NCBI GenBank assembly: GCA_016195145.1
Contig: JACQAF010000036.1
Location: forward strand, 1 to 23,951
Length of the DNA: 23,951 nt
Source: Rhodospirillales bacterium
Lineage (GTDB): Bacteria; Pseudomonadota; Alphaproteobacteria; CACIAM-22H2
Direction of reading: 5' to 3'
This document shows positions 8,913 through 17,390 of this stretch, piece by piece. Below the pieces are notes generated by a model. The model saw nothing but the letters and a program-made list of their open reading frames with translations, had not been told where the DNA came from and did no database searches. A program made the translations under genes and the position numbers. How positions within the stretch are numbered: position 1 is the stretch's first letter; each line of letters opens with the position of its first letter.

Positions 8913-8970
8913 GCGGCCGCGTCCCTTTCTCGAGTTAGGCATAGGTCTGCAGTCCCATGCGCAGATGCCC

Positions 8971-8989
8971 ATTATATAGTGAGAATTGG

Positions 8990-8997
<8 letters not shown>
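8971..8997 (-). promoter_or_regulatory. Candidate internal promoter and operator for sucAB
   Basis: On the minus strand an exact TATAAT (8976 down to 8971) lies about 90 bases before sucA in an AT-rich island that stands out from GC-rich surroundings. Immediately upstream is the inverted repeat AGAATT-AACC-AATTCT (8982-8997), which overlaps the sucD stop codon and lies where a -35 element would be. No good TTGACA match is present. The arrangement suggests a regulated promoter with a repressor or activator site at -35, allowing sucAB to be expressed apart from sucCD. This is inference from sequence. Confidence 0.4.
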
Positions 8998-9865
<868 letters not shown>

Positions 9866-9866
9866 A

Positions 9867-11063
9867 TCAGGCGGCCTCCTTCACGGCCTTGACGATCTTT
9901 TCGGCGGCGTCGGCGAGGTTGTCGGCCGAGACGATCTTCAAGCCCGACTGCTTGAGGATTTTCTTGCCGAGCTCGACATTCGTCCCTTCGAGGCGGACGA
10001 CCAGCGGTACGTTGAGCGCCACCTCGCGTGCGGCGGCGACCACGCCCTCGGCGATCACGTCGCAGCGCATGATGCCGCCGAAGATGTTGACCAGAATGCC
10101 TTCGACATTGGCGTCCGAAAGGATGAGCTTGAACGCGGTGGTGACGCGCTCGCGCGTGGCGCCGCCGCCGACGTCGAGGAAATTCGCCGGCTCGCCGCCA
10201 TAAAGCTTGATGATGTCCATCGTCGCCATGGCGAGGCCCGCGCCGTTGACCATGCAGCCGATATTGCCGTCGAGCTTGACGTAGTTGAGCTCGTGCCTGC
10301 CGGCCTCAAGCTCCATCGGATCCTCTTCCGATTCGTCGCGCAGCTCGGCCACGTCCTTGTGGCGGAACAGGGCGTTGTCGTCGAAATTCACCTTGGCGTC
10401 GAGGGCGATCACCTCGCCCGCGCCGGTGACGACCAGGGGATTGATCTCGACCACCGAGGCGTCGAGCCCGGTGAAGGCGGCGTACATCGCCGACAGGAAT
10501 TTGGCTGCCGCGGCGACCTGCTTGCCGTCGAGTGCGAGGGCGAAGGCGATCTTGCGCGCATGATAGGGCTGCAGGCCGGTCGCCGGATCGATCGCCACCT
10601 TGACGATCTTCTCGGGATGTTTGGCGGCGACTTCCTCGATCTCCATGCCGCCCTCGGTCGAGGCGATGGCGGTGACGCGGCCGGTGGCGCGGTCAATCAG
10701 CATGCCGAGATAAAGCTCGCGCTTGATGTCGCAGCCTTCCTCGATATAGACCCGCTTTACTTCCTTGCCCTTGGCCCCGGTCTGCTTGGTGATCAAGACC
10801 TGGCCGAGCATCGCCGCGGCGTTGGCCTTTACGTCCTCGGCCGATTTGACGACGCGCACGCCGCCCTTGCCGTTGGGATCGCCCTTGAAGCGCCCCGCCC
10901 CGCGACCGCCGGCATGGATTTGCGATTTGACGACCCATACCGGACCGCCGAGCTGGCGGGCAACTTTCTCCGCCTCGTCGGCCGTATAGGCGACGCCGCC
11001 TTTGGGCACCGCGACGCCGAATTTGGCGAGCAGCGTTTTGGCCTGATATTCGTGGATGTTCAT
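9867..11063 (-). CDS. sucC: Succinyl-CoA synthetase subunit beta
   Basis: A 398-residue ATP-grasp subunit that binds nucleotide and succinate. Visible features are the N-terminal MNIHEYQAKTLLAKFGVAVPKGG, the ATP-grasp segment VVKSQIHAGGRGAGRFKGD, EINPLVVTGAGEVIALDAKVNFDDNALFRH in the metal and nucleotide region, NGAGLAMATMDIIKLYGGEPANFLDVGGGA, and ILVNIFGGIMRCDVIAEG near the C-terminus. Its length and order match E. coli SucC closely. The start at 11063 gives the conserved N-terminus; its ribosome binding site is modest (AAGGAC somewhat far upstream). A gap of 161 bases separates it from mdh and contains a possible promoter, so sucCDAB could be transcribed both from mdh and from its own start. 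Confidence 0.97.
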   Translation of the reverse strand: MNIHEYQAKTLLAKFGVAVPKGGVAYTADEAEKVARQLGGPVWVVKSQIHAGGRGAGRFKGDPNGKGGVRVVKSAEDVKANAAAMLGQVLITKQTGAKGKEVKRVYIEEGCDIKRELYLGMLIDRATGRVTAIASTEGGMEIEEVAAKHPEKIVKVAIDPATGLQPYHARKIAFALALDGKQVAAAAKFLSAMYAAFTGLDASVVEINPLVVTGAGEVIALDAKVNFDDNALFRHKDVAELRDESEEDPMELEAGRHELNYVKLDGNIGCMVNGAGLAMATMDIIKLYGGEPANFLDVGGGATRERVTTAFKLILSDANVEGILVNIFGGIMRCDVIAEGVVAAAREVALNVPLVVRLEGTNVELGKKILKQSGLKIVSADNLADAAEKIVKAVKEAA

Positions 11064-11153
11064 GGAGATCTGGGTCCTTGCGGTAGATCGGACGAGGAAA
11101 AACGACAGCCAGCCGCCGGTCCGGCCGTCATTTCCGTGAAGAAAACGCAGCGT

Positions 11154-11181
11154 AATGTAGCACTATATTGCCGCAGTGCAA
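11154..11181 (-). promoter_or_regulatory. Possible promoter upstream of sucC
   Basis: On the minus strand TTGCAC (11181-11176) is followed after 16 bases by TACATT (11159-11154), about 90 bases before the sucC start. Both hexamers are partial matches to the sigma-70 consensus and lie in the most AT-rich part of the mdh-sucC gap. A short inverted repeat, GCTGGA-N11-TCCAGC (11192-11214), lies just upstream. The call is tentative. Confidence 0.3.
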
Positions 11182-11224
11182 CCGCGCCGCGGCTGGACAA
11201 ATAGGGAATCCAGCTGCTTATGGG

Positions 11225-12193
11225 CTACAGCTTGCCTTCCTTCTTGAGGATGCCGGCGGCGATGTCGCACAACGTCTTCACCGCAGCCAGCGATTTGTCG
11301 AACATCGTCTTCTCGTCGGCATTGAGCTTGATCTCGACCACACGCTCGACGCCGCCGGCGCCGATCACCGCCGGCACGCCGACATAGAGGTCCTTGACCC
11401 CGTACTGGCCGGTGAGCCACGCCGCACAGGGCAGTACGCGCTTCTTGTCGCGCAGATAGCTCGCCGCCATTTCGATCGCCGAAGCGGCCGGCGCATAGAA
11501 CGCCGATCCGGTCTTCAGCAGGTTGACGATCTCCGCCCCGCCGTCGCGCGTGCGCTGAACGATCGCCTCGAGTTTTTCCTTGGTCGTCCAGCCCATGGCG
11601 ATGAGATCGGGCAGCGGAATGCCGGCCACGGTCGAATAGCGCACCAGCGGCACCATGGTATCGCCATGCCCGCCGAGGACGAAGGCGGTCACGTCTTCGA
11701 TCGACACCTTGAATTCGGAGGCGAGGAAATAGCGGAAGCGCGACGAATCGAGTACGCCCGCCATGCCGACGACCTTGTTATGCGGCAGGCCGGAAACCTC
11801 GCGCATCACCCATACCATGACGTCGAGCGGGTTGGTGACGACGATGACGAAGGCCTTCGGGCAATGCGCCTTGATCGCCTCGGCGACGGTGGCGATGACC
11901 TTGGCGTTGATGCCGATCAGGTCGTCGCGGCTCATCCCCGGCTTGCGCGGCACGCCGGCGGTGACGATGACCACGTCCGCGCCCTTGAGCGCCGCGTAAT
12001 CGCTCGAGCCGACAACCGCAGCGTCGAAGCCCTCGACCGCCGAGGCCTGGGCGATGTCGAGGCTCTTGCCCTGGGGCACGCCATCGACCACGTCGACGAG
12101 CGTGACGTCGCCCAGCTCCTTGATGCCGGCGAGCAGGGCCAGCGTGCCGCCGATCTGACCGGCGCCGACGAGCGCGATCTTGTTGCGTGCCAT
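11225..12193 (-). CDS. mdh: Malate dehydrogenase (LDH-like type)
   Basis: A 322-residue NAD-dependent malate dehydrogenase of the lactate/malate dehydrogenase superfamily, oxidising malate to oxaloacetate. The Rossmann motif is GAGQIGGTLA (10-19), with D34 to bind NAD ribose. Substrate residues are R83 and R89 in VPRKPGMSRDD; an arginine at the first position favours malate over lactate. N121 lies in NPLD, and the catalytic H176 lies in GGHGDTM. The open frame continues upstream, but the ATG at 12193 is chosen because GAGGT lies at the right distance and the protein begins at the fold (MARNKIALVG). It is 87 bases downstream of zapE and 161 upstream of sucC. This tetrameric LDH-like form is the usual alphaproteobacterial Mdh. 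Confidence 0.96.
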   Translation of the reverse strand: MARNKIALVGAGQIGGTLALLAGIKELGDVTLVDVVDGVPQGKSLDIAQASAVEGFDAAVVGSSDYAALKGADVVIVTAGVPRKPGMSRDDLIGINAKVIATVAEAIKAHCPKAFVIVVTNPLDVMVWVMREVSGLPHNKVVGMAGVLDSSRFRYFLASEFKVSIEDVTAFVLGGHGDTMVPLVRYSTVAGIPLPDLIAMGWTTKEKLEAIVQRTRDGGAEIVNLLKTGSAFYAPAASAIEMAASYLRDKKRVLPCAAWLTGQYGVKDLYVGVPAVIGAGGVERVVEIKLNADEKTMFDKSLAAVKTLCDIAAGILKKEGKL

Positions 12194-12242
12194 GGATAAC
12201 CTCGGGTTTTTGGGTTGCCGCAAGGGCGGGAAACTCGGTCGT

Positions 12243-12271
12243 GTCGTACCCCGATTTGGGCGCGCGGGCAA
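12243..12271 (-). promoter_or_regulatory. Weak candidate promoter for mdh
   Basis: On the minus strand TTGCCC (12271-12266) is separated by 17 bases from TACGAC (12248-12243), about 50 bases before the mdh ATG in the zapE-mdh gap. Both elements are only partial sigma-70 matches. The gap is GC-rich and shows nothing better. Confidence 0.2.
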
Positions 12272-12280
12272 GGGGGCGCG

Positions 12281-13435
12281 TCATGTCAAATGCGGGCTGG
12301 CGAGATATTCGTCGCTTTGCATCTCGTGCAGGCGCGAGACGGTACGGCGGAATTCGGCCGCATGCTGGCCGGCGGGGTAAAGCTGATCGGGCGCGGCGGC
12401 GGCGGCGCATATTAGCTTGACGCGATGTTCGTAAACCTCGTCGATCAGGGTGACGAAGCGCCGCGGCACGTCACGCTCGTCCTCGGTCATCTGCCGCACT
12501 CCATCGAGAACGAGGGTATGAAAATGCGTGGCCAGCGTCAGATAATCGGCGGCGCCCAGCGGGCGCTCGCACAATTCGGCGAAGGTCGCCATGGCGACGC
12601 CGTTGGCCGCACGGTTGACGACCAATTCGCGCCCCTGGACGATCAGCCGCTCCATCGCGCCGCTTTCGCCGCCGGCAATATGGGTGAACATGGCGTCGAG
12701 CGCGTCGCTCGATTCGGGGCCGAGGGGTGCATACCACACCGGCATGCCGCCCAGGCGCGTGCGGCGGTAATCGACGTCGCCGTCGAGTTCGAGCAGGTCG
12801 AGCCGATCGGTCAGCAGGGCGATCGCCGGCAGGAACAATTCGCGTTGCAGGCCGTCGGCATAGAGATCGTCGGGCGCGGTGTTCGAGGTGGCGACGACGA
12901 CCACGCCGCGCGCGAACAGCGCCGTAAACAGCCGGCCGAGGATGGTCGCATCGGCGATGTTGGTCACCTGAAACTCGTCGAAGCACAGCAGCCACGCTTC
13001 GGCGGCGAGCTGGTTGGCCAGCGGCGCGATCGGGTCGCGGCCGCGTTTGTCCGCGGGCAATTGCCGCCATTCGTGGATGCGGGCGTGAACCTCGATCATG
13101 AATTCGTGAAAATGAACCCGGCGCTTGTGCTCGACCGGGGCGAGCGAAAAGAATAGGTCCATCAGCATCGATTTGCCGCGCCCGACCCCGCCGAAGAGGT
13201 AGAGCCCGTGCGGTGCCGGGCCGGTCCGGCCAGCGAGGCCCAGGCGGGCCCGCCAGCCGCTGGCGTTGCCGGCCGGGCGGTAATTGCTGAGCGCCCGGTG
13301 AAGGCCTTCGAGCTTTTCGGCGGCGAGCGCCTGCGCCGGATCGTGCTTCAAGCCGCCGGCGGCGACCCGCTCGCGATAGGCGGCGAGCGGGCCCGGCGCC
13401 GGCTCGCCATTCGGCGATGAAGACCTGTCGTCCAT
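12281..13435 (-). CDS. zapE: Cell division protein ZapE (AFG1-family ATPase)
   Basis: A 384-residue AAA-like ATPase of the AFG1/LACE1/ZapE family. ZapE in E. coli binds FtsZ and destabilises its bundles late in division; mitochondrial homologues act in protein quality control. Visible features are the N-terminal Y-x-x-x-V-x-x-G segment (AAYRERVAAGGLKHDPAQ), Walker A GGVGRGKS at 82-89, HFHEFM at 109-114, Walker B LLCFDEFQ at 149-156 followed by VTNIADATI, and a sensor-1 type VATSNTAPDDLY around N185. The C-terminal half carries the family's RRFVTLIDEVYEHRVKL. The length is normal. It precedes mdh on the same strand, a common alphaproteobacterial arrangement, and may share a transcript with it. 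Confidence 0.95.
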   Translation of the reverse strand: MDDRSSSPNGEPAPGPLAAYRERVAAGGLKHDPAQALAAEKLEGLHRALSNYRPAGNASGWRARLGLAGRTGPAPHGLYLFGGVGRGKSMLMDLFFSLAPVEHKRRVHFHEFMIEVHARIHEWRQLPADKRGRDPIAPLANQLAAEAWLLCFDEFQVTNIADATILGRLFTALFARGVVVVATSNTAPDDLYADGLQRELFLPAIALLTDRLDLLELDGDVDYRRTRLGGMPVWYAPLGPESSDALDAMFTHIAGGESGAMERLIVQGRELVVNRAANGVAMATFAELCERPLGAADYLTLATHFHTLVLDGVRQMTEDERDVPRRFVTLIDEVYEHRVKLICAAAAAPDQLYPAGQHAAEFRRTVSRLHEMQSDEYLASPHLT

Positions 13436-13501
13436 TGAGGGCGAAACCTTAATCGCCGGCGCGCGGAAGTAAAGACGGGGGGAAGAGGTAGGAAGGGGCG
13501 C

Positions 13502-14479
13502 TCAGACGGGCAGCGTCCGGGTCCGCAAAGTGATCAGGCGGGCCAGCGCCGCCTCTGCTTCGGCGACCATGCGTTCGACAATGGCGGCCGCCGGGGCGAT
13601 GTCGTCGATCAGATCGATCCCTTCGCCGGCATAGACGATCGCGGTCGAGAAATCGCCCCGCGCGGCGGCGGCGCTATAGCGTGCGAGTTCCGCCTCGCGC
13701 ACGGCTTCGAGCTGGTCCTCGCGCCCATGCCAGGCGGTTGTGAAATCATTGATCAGCGCCCGGCCGGTAAACGGCGCCGGCCAGTCCAGGCCGCGCGCGA
13801 TATCGACGACGCGGGTGCGAACCGTCGCGTCGCCGTTCCCGGCGACAATCCGCGCCTTGGCGTTCGCATGGCCGAGCGATTCGGTGGCGGCGAAGAATCG
13901 GGTGCCGACCAGGGCGCCCGCCGCCCCCATCGCCAGCGCGGCGGCGAGTCCCCGGCCGTCGACCACCGCGCCGGCCGCGAGCACCGGAACCGGCGCCGCC
14001 GCATCGACCGCCGCCGGCAGGAAGCCGAATAATGCGCGCGCGGCGCCGTGTCCGCCGGCCTCGGTTCCCTGCGCCACGATAATGTCCGCGCCGAGGCGCT
14101 TGGCCTCGATCGCACCGGCCAGCGTTTGCACCTGCAGGATCACCTTGGCCCCGGCATTCTTGATCTTCCCGACGAACGGTTTCGCGTCGCCGAAGGACAG
14201 CATGACCGCGCGCGGCCGGCGCGCCAATGCCGCATCGAGACGTTGCGGATGCTTGGCCATATGCCAGGTGATGAAACCGATGCCGATCGCTGTGTCGCCG
14301 GCAATGTCGAACTCGCGCTCGATCCACGCCTCGTCGAGATAGCTCGGGCCGATCAGCCCGAAGCCGCCGGCCGCGCCGACCGCCGCCGCCAGCGCGCCGC
14401 CGGAAACGCCGCCCATCGGCGCCAGCACAATCGGGTGTCGAAGCCCGAGAAGATGCGTGAGCGCGGTGTTGAACGGCAT
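13502..14479 (-). CDS. Nitronate monooxygenase / NPD-family flavin oxidoreductase
   Basis: A 325-residue TIM-barrel flavoprotein of the 2-nitropropane dioxygenase/nitronate monooxygenase family (FMN-dependent). Visible features are the N-terminal HPIVLAPMGGVSGGALAAAV, the FMN-phosphate region LAAGAVVDGRGLAAALAMGA (about 167-186) followed by ALVGTRF, and the family core AQGTEAGGHG with H144 in the position of the catalytic histidine. Many members with this pattern act on substrates other than nitronates, so the name is a family label. It starts 12 bases after the stop of the SAF-domain gene and is the third gene of a dioxygenase, SAF-protein, flavoprotein unit. A role in the same unknown catabolic or modification pathway is an inference from that spacing. 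Confidence 0.85.
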   Translation of the reverse strand: MPFNTALTHLLGLRHPIVLAPMGGVSGGALAAAVGAAGGFGLIGPSYLDEAWIEREFDIAGDTAIGIGFITWHMAKHPQRLDAALARRPRAVMLSFGDAKPFVGKIKNAGAKVILQVQTLAGAIEAKRLGADIIVAQGTEAGGHGAARALFGFLPAAVDAAAPVPVLAAGAVVDGRGLAAALAMGAAGALVGTRFFAATESLGHANAKARIVAGNGDATVRTRVVDIARGLDWPAPFTGRALINDFTTAWHGREDQLEAVREAELARYSAAAARGDFSTAIVYAGEGIDLIDDIAPAAAIVERMVAEAEAALARLITLRTRTLPV

Positions 14480-14491
14480 CGGGGCCAGCGC

Positions 14492-15726
14492 CTATTCGGC
14501 AGCGCGGGGTACGAGTGCCGGGTCGTTGCGAAACAGGGTTTCCATCTCGCGGCGGAATTTGACCGCCGCCGACTCCTGGTCGACCGCCACGTCCCCCCAG
14601 GCGACCGCGCCGCCGGCCTTGACCGGACGCACCAGCTTCACGCCATGGGCGAGACCGATCGGCAGCCCGCCGACGCGCAGGGAATCGGCGGCCGGCATCA
14701 ACCTGCCCCACACCGTAAACCCGCCTTCGCCGTCGAGCGTTTCGCCGGCGGCGAGATCGCGCTTGGCCGTCGCCACCGCATCGGCACGGAACCCAGTTGC
14801 CGCCCCTGTCGCCTCGCGCCGCAGGGCCGCCGAGGCGACCGAAATACCGAGTTCGAGGCCGATCAGGTGATAGGGCTTGTACATCGCCGCGTAGCGGCCC
14901 GATGAATCCGTGACCAGGCCGTATTCAGCGAAGCAGCGGCGCACGTATTCCGACGGCGCCTCGAACGTCACGTAAACGCCCCAGCGCAGGTCGCGGAATA
15001 CCGGCCGGCTGTCGCGCTCGAGCGAGGAGATGACTTCGACCTGGCCGGCGTGATGCAACTGGCCGCCGGCCGGAGCGGGGCGCAGTATGCGCGGCAGGTC
15101 GTCGACTCCGCAGGGCGGAAAGCCCAACCCCTGCGGCGCCGGCGTCAGGCCGGTTGCGTTGGCCACCGCGGTCATCTCGATCGCCGATTTGGTGCCGTCG
15201 AGAAACGAATTGAACATCTGCGCATTCATGCCGCCGGTCTTCGCCTGCTCGGGCGTCAGCCCGTAATGGCTCCACACCGTTTCCGGGGTCGAGGCGTGAT
15301 AGGCCGGGAGATATTTGGTGCCCTTGCCGGCGGCGACCACATCGAACCCGGCGGCGCGCGCCCAGTCGACCATCTCGCAGATCAGCGCCGGCTGGTCGCC
15401 ATAGGCAAGGCTGTAGACGACCCCCGCCTCGGCGGCGCGGCGGGCGAGCAGCGGCCCGGCAAGCGCATCGGCCTCGACATTCACCATGACGATATGCTTG
15501 CCGTGGCCGATGGCGGCGAGCGCATGCGCGATGCCGGCCAGCCGACGCGCGCCAGCGCCTCGCGCGCGCGCGGCACCGACAGATCGGCTATCCCCATCAC
15601 ATGCAGGCCCGGAGTGCGCAGCGCCTGGGCAAGGAACATCGAGCCGAACTTGCCGGCGCCGATCAGCCCGACCCGCACCGGTTTGCCGGCCGCCGCGCGC
15701 TGGAGAAGCAACCGGTGAAGATTCAT
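14492..15726 (-). pseudogene. SAF-domain, homoserine-dehydrogenase-like protein, disrupted by internal deletion and frameshift
   Basis: The family is a Rossmann-fold dehydrogenase with a C-terminal SAF domain (predicted homoserine dehydrogenase, COG4091 type). The N-terminal part begins at 15726, with GGAG as ribosome binding site, and shows VRVGLIGAGKFGSMFLAQ (GxGxxG at residues 23-28). It runs to about residue 66 (ARVGWPAS), then goes out of frame and stops at 15481. The rest resumes in another frame as GIAHALAAIGHGKHIVMVN near 15539-15481 and continues to 14492 with YSLAYGDQPALICE and a SAF region (AKRDLAAGETL...VKLVRPVKAGG). The segment that should join them, the rest of the NAD-binding fold, is missing: roughly 35-45 residues by comparison with remembered full-length members, with net loss 1 mod 3. 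This is therefore a deletion rather than a simple frameshift. It may be a real pseudogene or an assembly error. Confidence 0.8.
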
Positions 15727-15731
15727 CGCCG

Positions 15732-16538
15732 CTACTCCGCCGCCCCGCGCGTCGCGCGCGCCGGCTCGGTCAGGCAATTGTCGGGCAGCATTTCGATCGG
15801 CGTGAAATCGCGATTGGCGATCCAGGTCGGCCGCTTGAAGCGGCGGATGGCGTTGTCGCAGCGATTGAGCGACAGATAGACGATCCAGCGCGACCACGGC
15901 GTCAGGTTCGAGCCCGAGGCGTGGACGAGATTGCCGTGAAACAGGAGAATCGAGCCTGGCGGGCCCTTGGGTGCGACGATGCCGCCCTCGGCGACGAGAC
16001 GGGTAATCGTCTCGTGATCGATCGTCCACAGGGGATAGCTGGTGGTCGTTACGTCGTGGCCCGCTACCAGCCGGCCCTGGCGATGGCTGCGGGGGATGAA
16101 CATCAGCGGCCCATTGAACTCGTTCGCTTCGGCGAGGAACAGGGCGATGTTCATCGCCCGCGGGGTCGGCATATCGTCGTCGTTGTGCCACGTCGCGTAG
16201 TCCTGGTGCCATTGCCACACCGCGCCGTCGAACGCCGCCTTGGCGTTGATCTTGAACTGGTGCATGTACAGCTTGTCGGAGCCAAGGATCTGCGCACCCG
16301 GCTCGACCAGACGCGGATGGCGCGCCAGCCGCGCGAAAATATCGTTCCAGGTCTGGACGTAAAACGCCGTTCGCGGCGCGTCCGAGCCCTTTTCGCGAAT
16401 CACCTCGGGCCGGCTCTGGGCGAAGACGCGCGGCACTTCGCCGTTCAGCACATCCATTTCCGGCGGCGAGAAGACATTGGGCAGGAACAGATAGCCTTCT
16501 TCCTCGAATTGGCGAAGCTGTTTAGGCGTCAGGCGCAT
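15732..16538 (-). CDS. EctD-like/PhyH-family Fe(II)/2-oxoglutarate dioxygenase
   Basis: A 268-residue non-haem iron, 2-oxoglutarate-dependent dioxygenase of the phytanoyl-CoA dioxygenase family. Metal ligands are H111 and D113 in WHQDYATWH and probably H206 in LFHGNLVHASGSN; R217 is the likely 2-oxoglutarate ligand. The stretch VWQWHQDYATWHNDDDMP parallels the EctD signature (FxWHSDFETWHxEDGMP) and NGPLMFIPRSHR follows as in EctD. However, the serine, phenylalanine, glutamate and glycine of the EctD motif are replaced by Q, Y, A and D, and no ectABC genes are present, so ectoine is unlikely to be the substrate. The start at 16538 is chosen for its GGAGGGG and because the upstream extension lacks family character. 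The gene ends five bases before the SAF-domain gene. Confidence 0.85.
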   Translation of the reverse strand: MRLTPKQLRQFEEEGYLFLPNVFSPPEMDVLNGEVPRVFAQSRPEVIREKGSDAPRTAFYVQTWNDIFARLARHPRLVEPGAQILGSDKLYMHQFKINAKAAFDGAVWQWHQDYATWHNDDDMPTPRAMNIALFLAEANEFNGPLMFIPRSHRQGRLVAGHDVTTTSYPLWTIDHETITRLVAEGGIVAPKGPPGSILLFHGNLVHASGSNLTPWSRWIVYLSLNRCDNAIRRFKRPTWIANRDFTPIEMLPDNCLTEPARATRGAAE

Positions 16539-16710
16539 CGCATTGCCCCTCCGATAAGCATGGCGGAAGCGGTTGGGTGTCGCGACGCCAAGTATGGCCG
16601 ACGAGCCCGCGGAAGCCAACACCGTCGCTGCGCAAGAGGGGCATCCGTCGGTTAAGGACATTTTCTTGTGCCCCGTCCGTCGCGGGCGCGCTAAGCTTGC
16701 GCCGAGGATC

Positions 16711-16727
16711 GTTCCATCATGTGGAAC
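16711..16727. promoter_or_regulatory. Inverted repeat upstream of the secreted small protein
   Basis: GTTCCA-TCATG-TGGAAC is a perfect 6-bp inverted repeat with a 5-base spacer, 27 bases before the ATG at 16754. It lies in the 215-base divergent region shared with the dioxygenase gene. It could be an operator for either gene or a hairpin in the leader of the downstream mRNA. No clear sigma-70 hexamers are seen around it. Confidence 0.35.
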
Positions 16728-16753
16728 CTGTTGCTGTTCAAGGAGTATTTTCC

Positions 16754-17137
16754 ATGTCGATGCTGCGCCTCGTTTTCACCGGCCTGACCCTTTCGGTTTT
16801 CCTCGCCGGGTCGTCCGTCGCCAATGCCGGAGCGCCGGCCATCGTCGCCGGTTTTGCACCGGCCGTTCACGTCCAGCAGAAAGCCGATGACGCCGAAAAG
16901 GCGAAAAAGCAAAAAGTCCAGGTGAAGGAGAAGAAGGAAAAAGAAATGAAGCAGAAGGCGGAGAAGCCTGAAAAAGCCGACAAGGCAAAGAAGTCCAACG
17001 AGCATTCCAACAAGGGCGGCGCGATGCGCGGCCAGGACCGGGCCGACCAGGTCCATGGCATGCAGGAGAAGGGCCGCGGCCCGGCCCAGCGCACCCAGCG
17101 TCCCGGTCAGCCGCAAGGCCAGGGCGCCACGCAGTAG
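16754..17137 (+). CDS. Secreted Lys/Glu-rich low-complexity protein, unknown function
   Basis: A 127-residue protein that I do not recognise as a named family. A clear Sec signal peptide (MSMLRLVFTGLTLSVFLAG, cleavage expected after ANA at residue 25) is followed by a short apolar stretch. Residues 43-80 then alternate Lys and Glu (KADDAEKAKKQKVQVKEKKE and similar), likely a single charged helix. The C-terminus is rich in Gly, Gln, Arg and Pro. The start at 16754 is well supported by AAGGAG at a suitable distance and by the signal peptide; the frame is open further upstream but without protein character. The mature protein is probably periplasmic or exported and very basic. The small DUF6494 gene follows 35 bases later. 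It could be structural or nucleic-acid or ion binding; this is not decidable from sequence. Confidence 0.7.
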   Translation: MSMLRLVFTGLTLSVFLAGSSVANAGAPAIVAGFAPAVHVQQKADDAEKAKKQKVQVKEKKEKEMKQKAEKPEKADKAKKSNEHSNKGGAMRGQDRADQVHGMQEKGRGPAQRTQRPGQPQGQGATQ

Positions 17138-17172
17138 CCGGCGTCCTGCCGCCAATGGGAAGAGAGGCGATC

Positions 17173-17379
17173 GTGAACGAAGACGTCTTCAACATGGACA
17201 TCCGCAAATTCCTCAAGCTCGTCGGCGTCACCAGCCAGCGCGAGATCGAGGAAGCCGTGCGGGCGGCGGTCAAGGCCGGCAAGCTCAAAGGCAACGAGAA
17301 GCTGAAGGCGAGCGTCACCCTCAGCCTCGACGGTACTGGGCTTAACAAGACGATCAGGGGCGAGATTGGGCTCGAATAG
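17173..17379 (+). CDS. DUF6494 family small protein
   Basis: A 68-residue protein matching the DUF6494 family of short, mostly alphaproteobacterial proteins. The hallmark start NEDVFNMDIRKFLK is followed by GVTSQREIEEAVR, a KLKGNEKLKA turn and a terminal strand region SVTLSLDGTGLNK...GEIGLE. Function is unknown; no signal peptide or membrane segment is present, so it is probably cytoplasmic. The GTG at 17173 is chosen because family members begin at this asparagine and GAGAGG lies just ahead. An in-frame ATG at 17155 would add six residues. It ends 11 bases before the convergent racemase-like stop. Confidence 0.8.
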   Translation: MNEDVFNMDIRKFLKLVGVTSQREIEEAVRAAVKAGKLKGNEKLKASVTLSLDGTGLNKTIRGEIGLE

Positions 17380-17390
17380 CCCGAACGTCC

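Noticed and set aside
14492..15726. Programmed ribosomal frameshift in the SAF-domain gene
   Set aside because: A frameshift alone would not explain the missing half of the NAD-binding fold between the two parts, and no slippery sequence is seen at the junction.
15481..16218. A 245-residue minus-strand open frame as an independent gene
   Set aside because: Only its last third (from 15726) has protein character, as the N-terminus of the disrupted SAF-domain gene. The rest is an out-of-frame shadow of the dioxygenase gene.
16577..16753. N-terminal extension of the secreted small protein
   Set aside because: The frame is open, but the signal peptide begins at 16754 directly after AAGGAG, and the upstream part overlaps the divergent promoter region.
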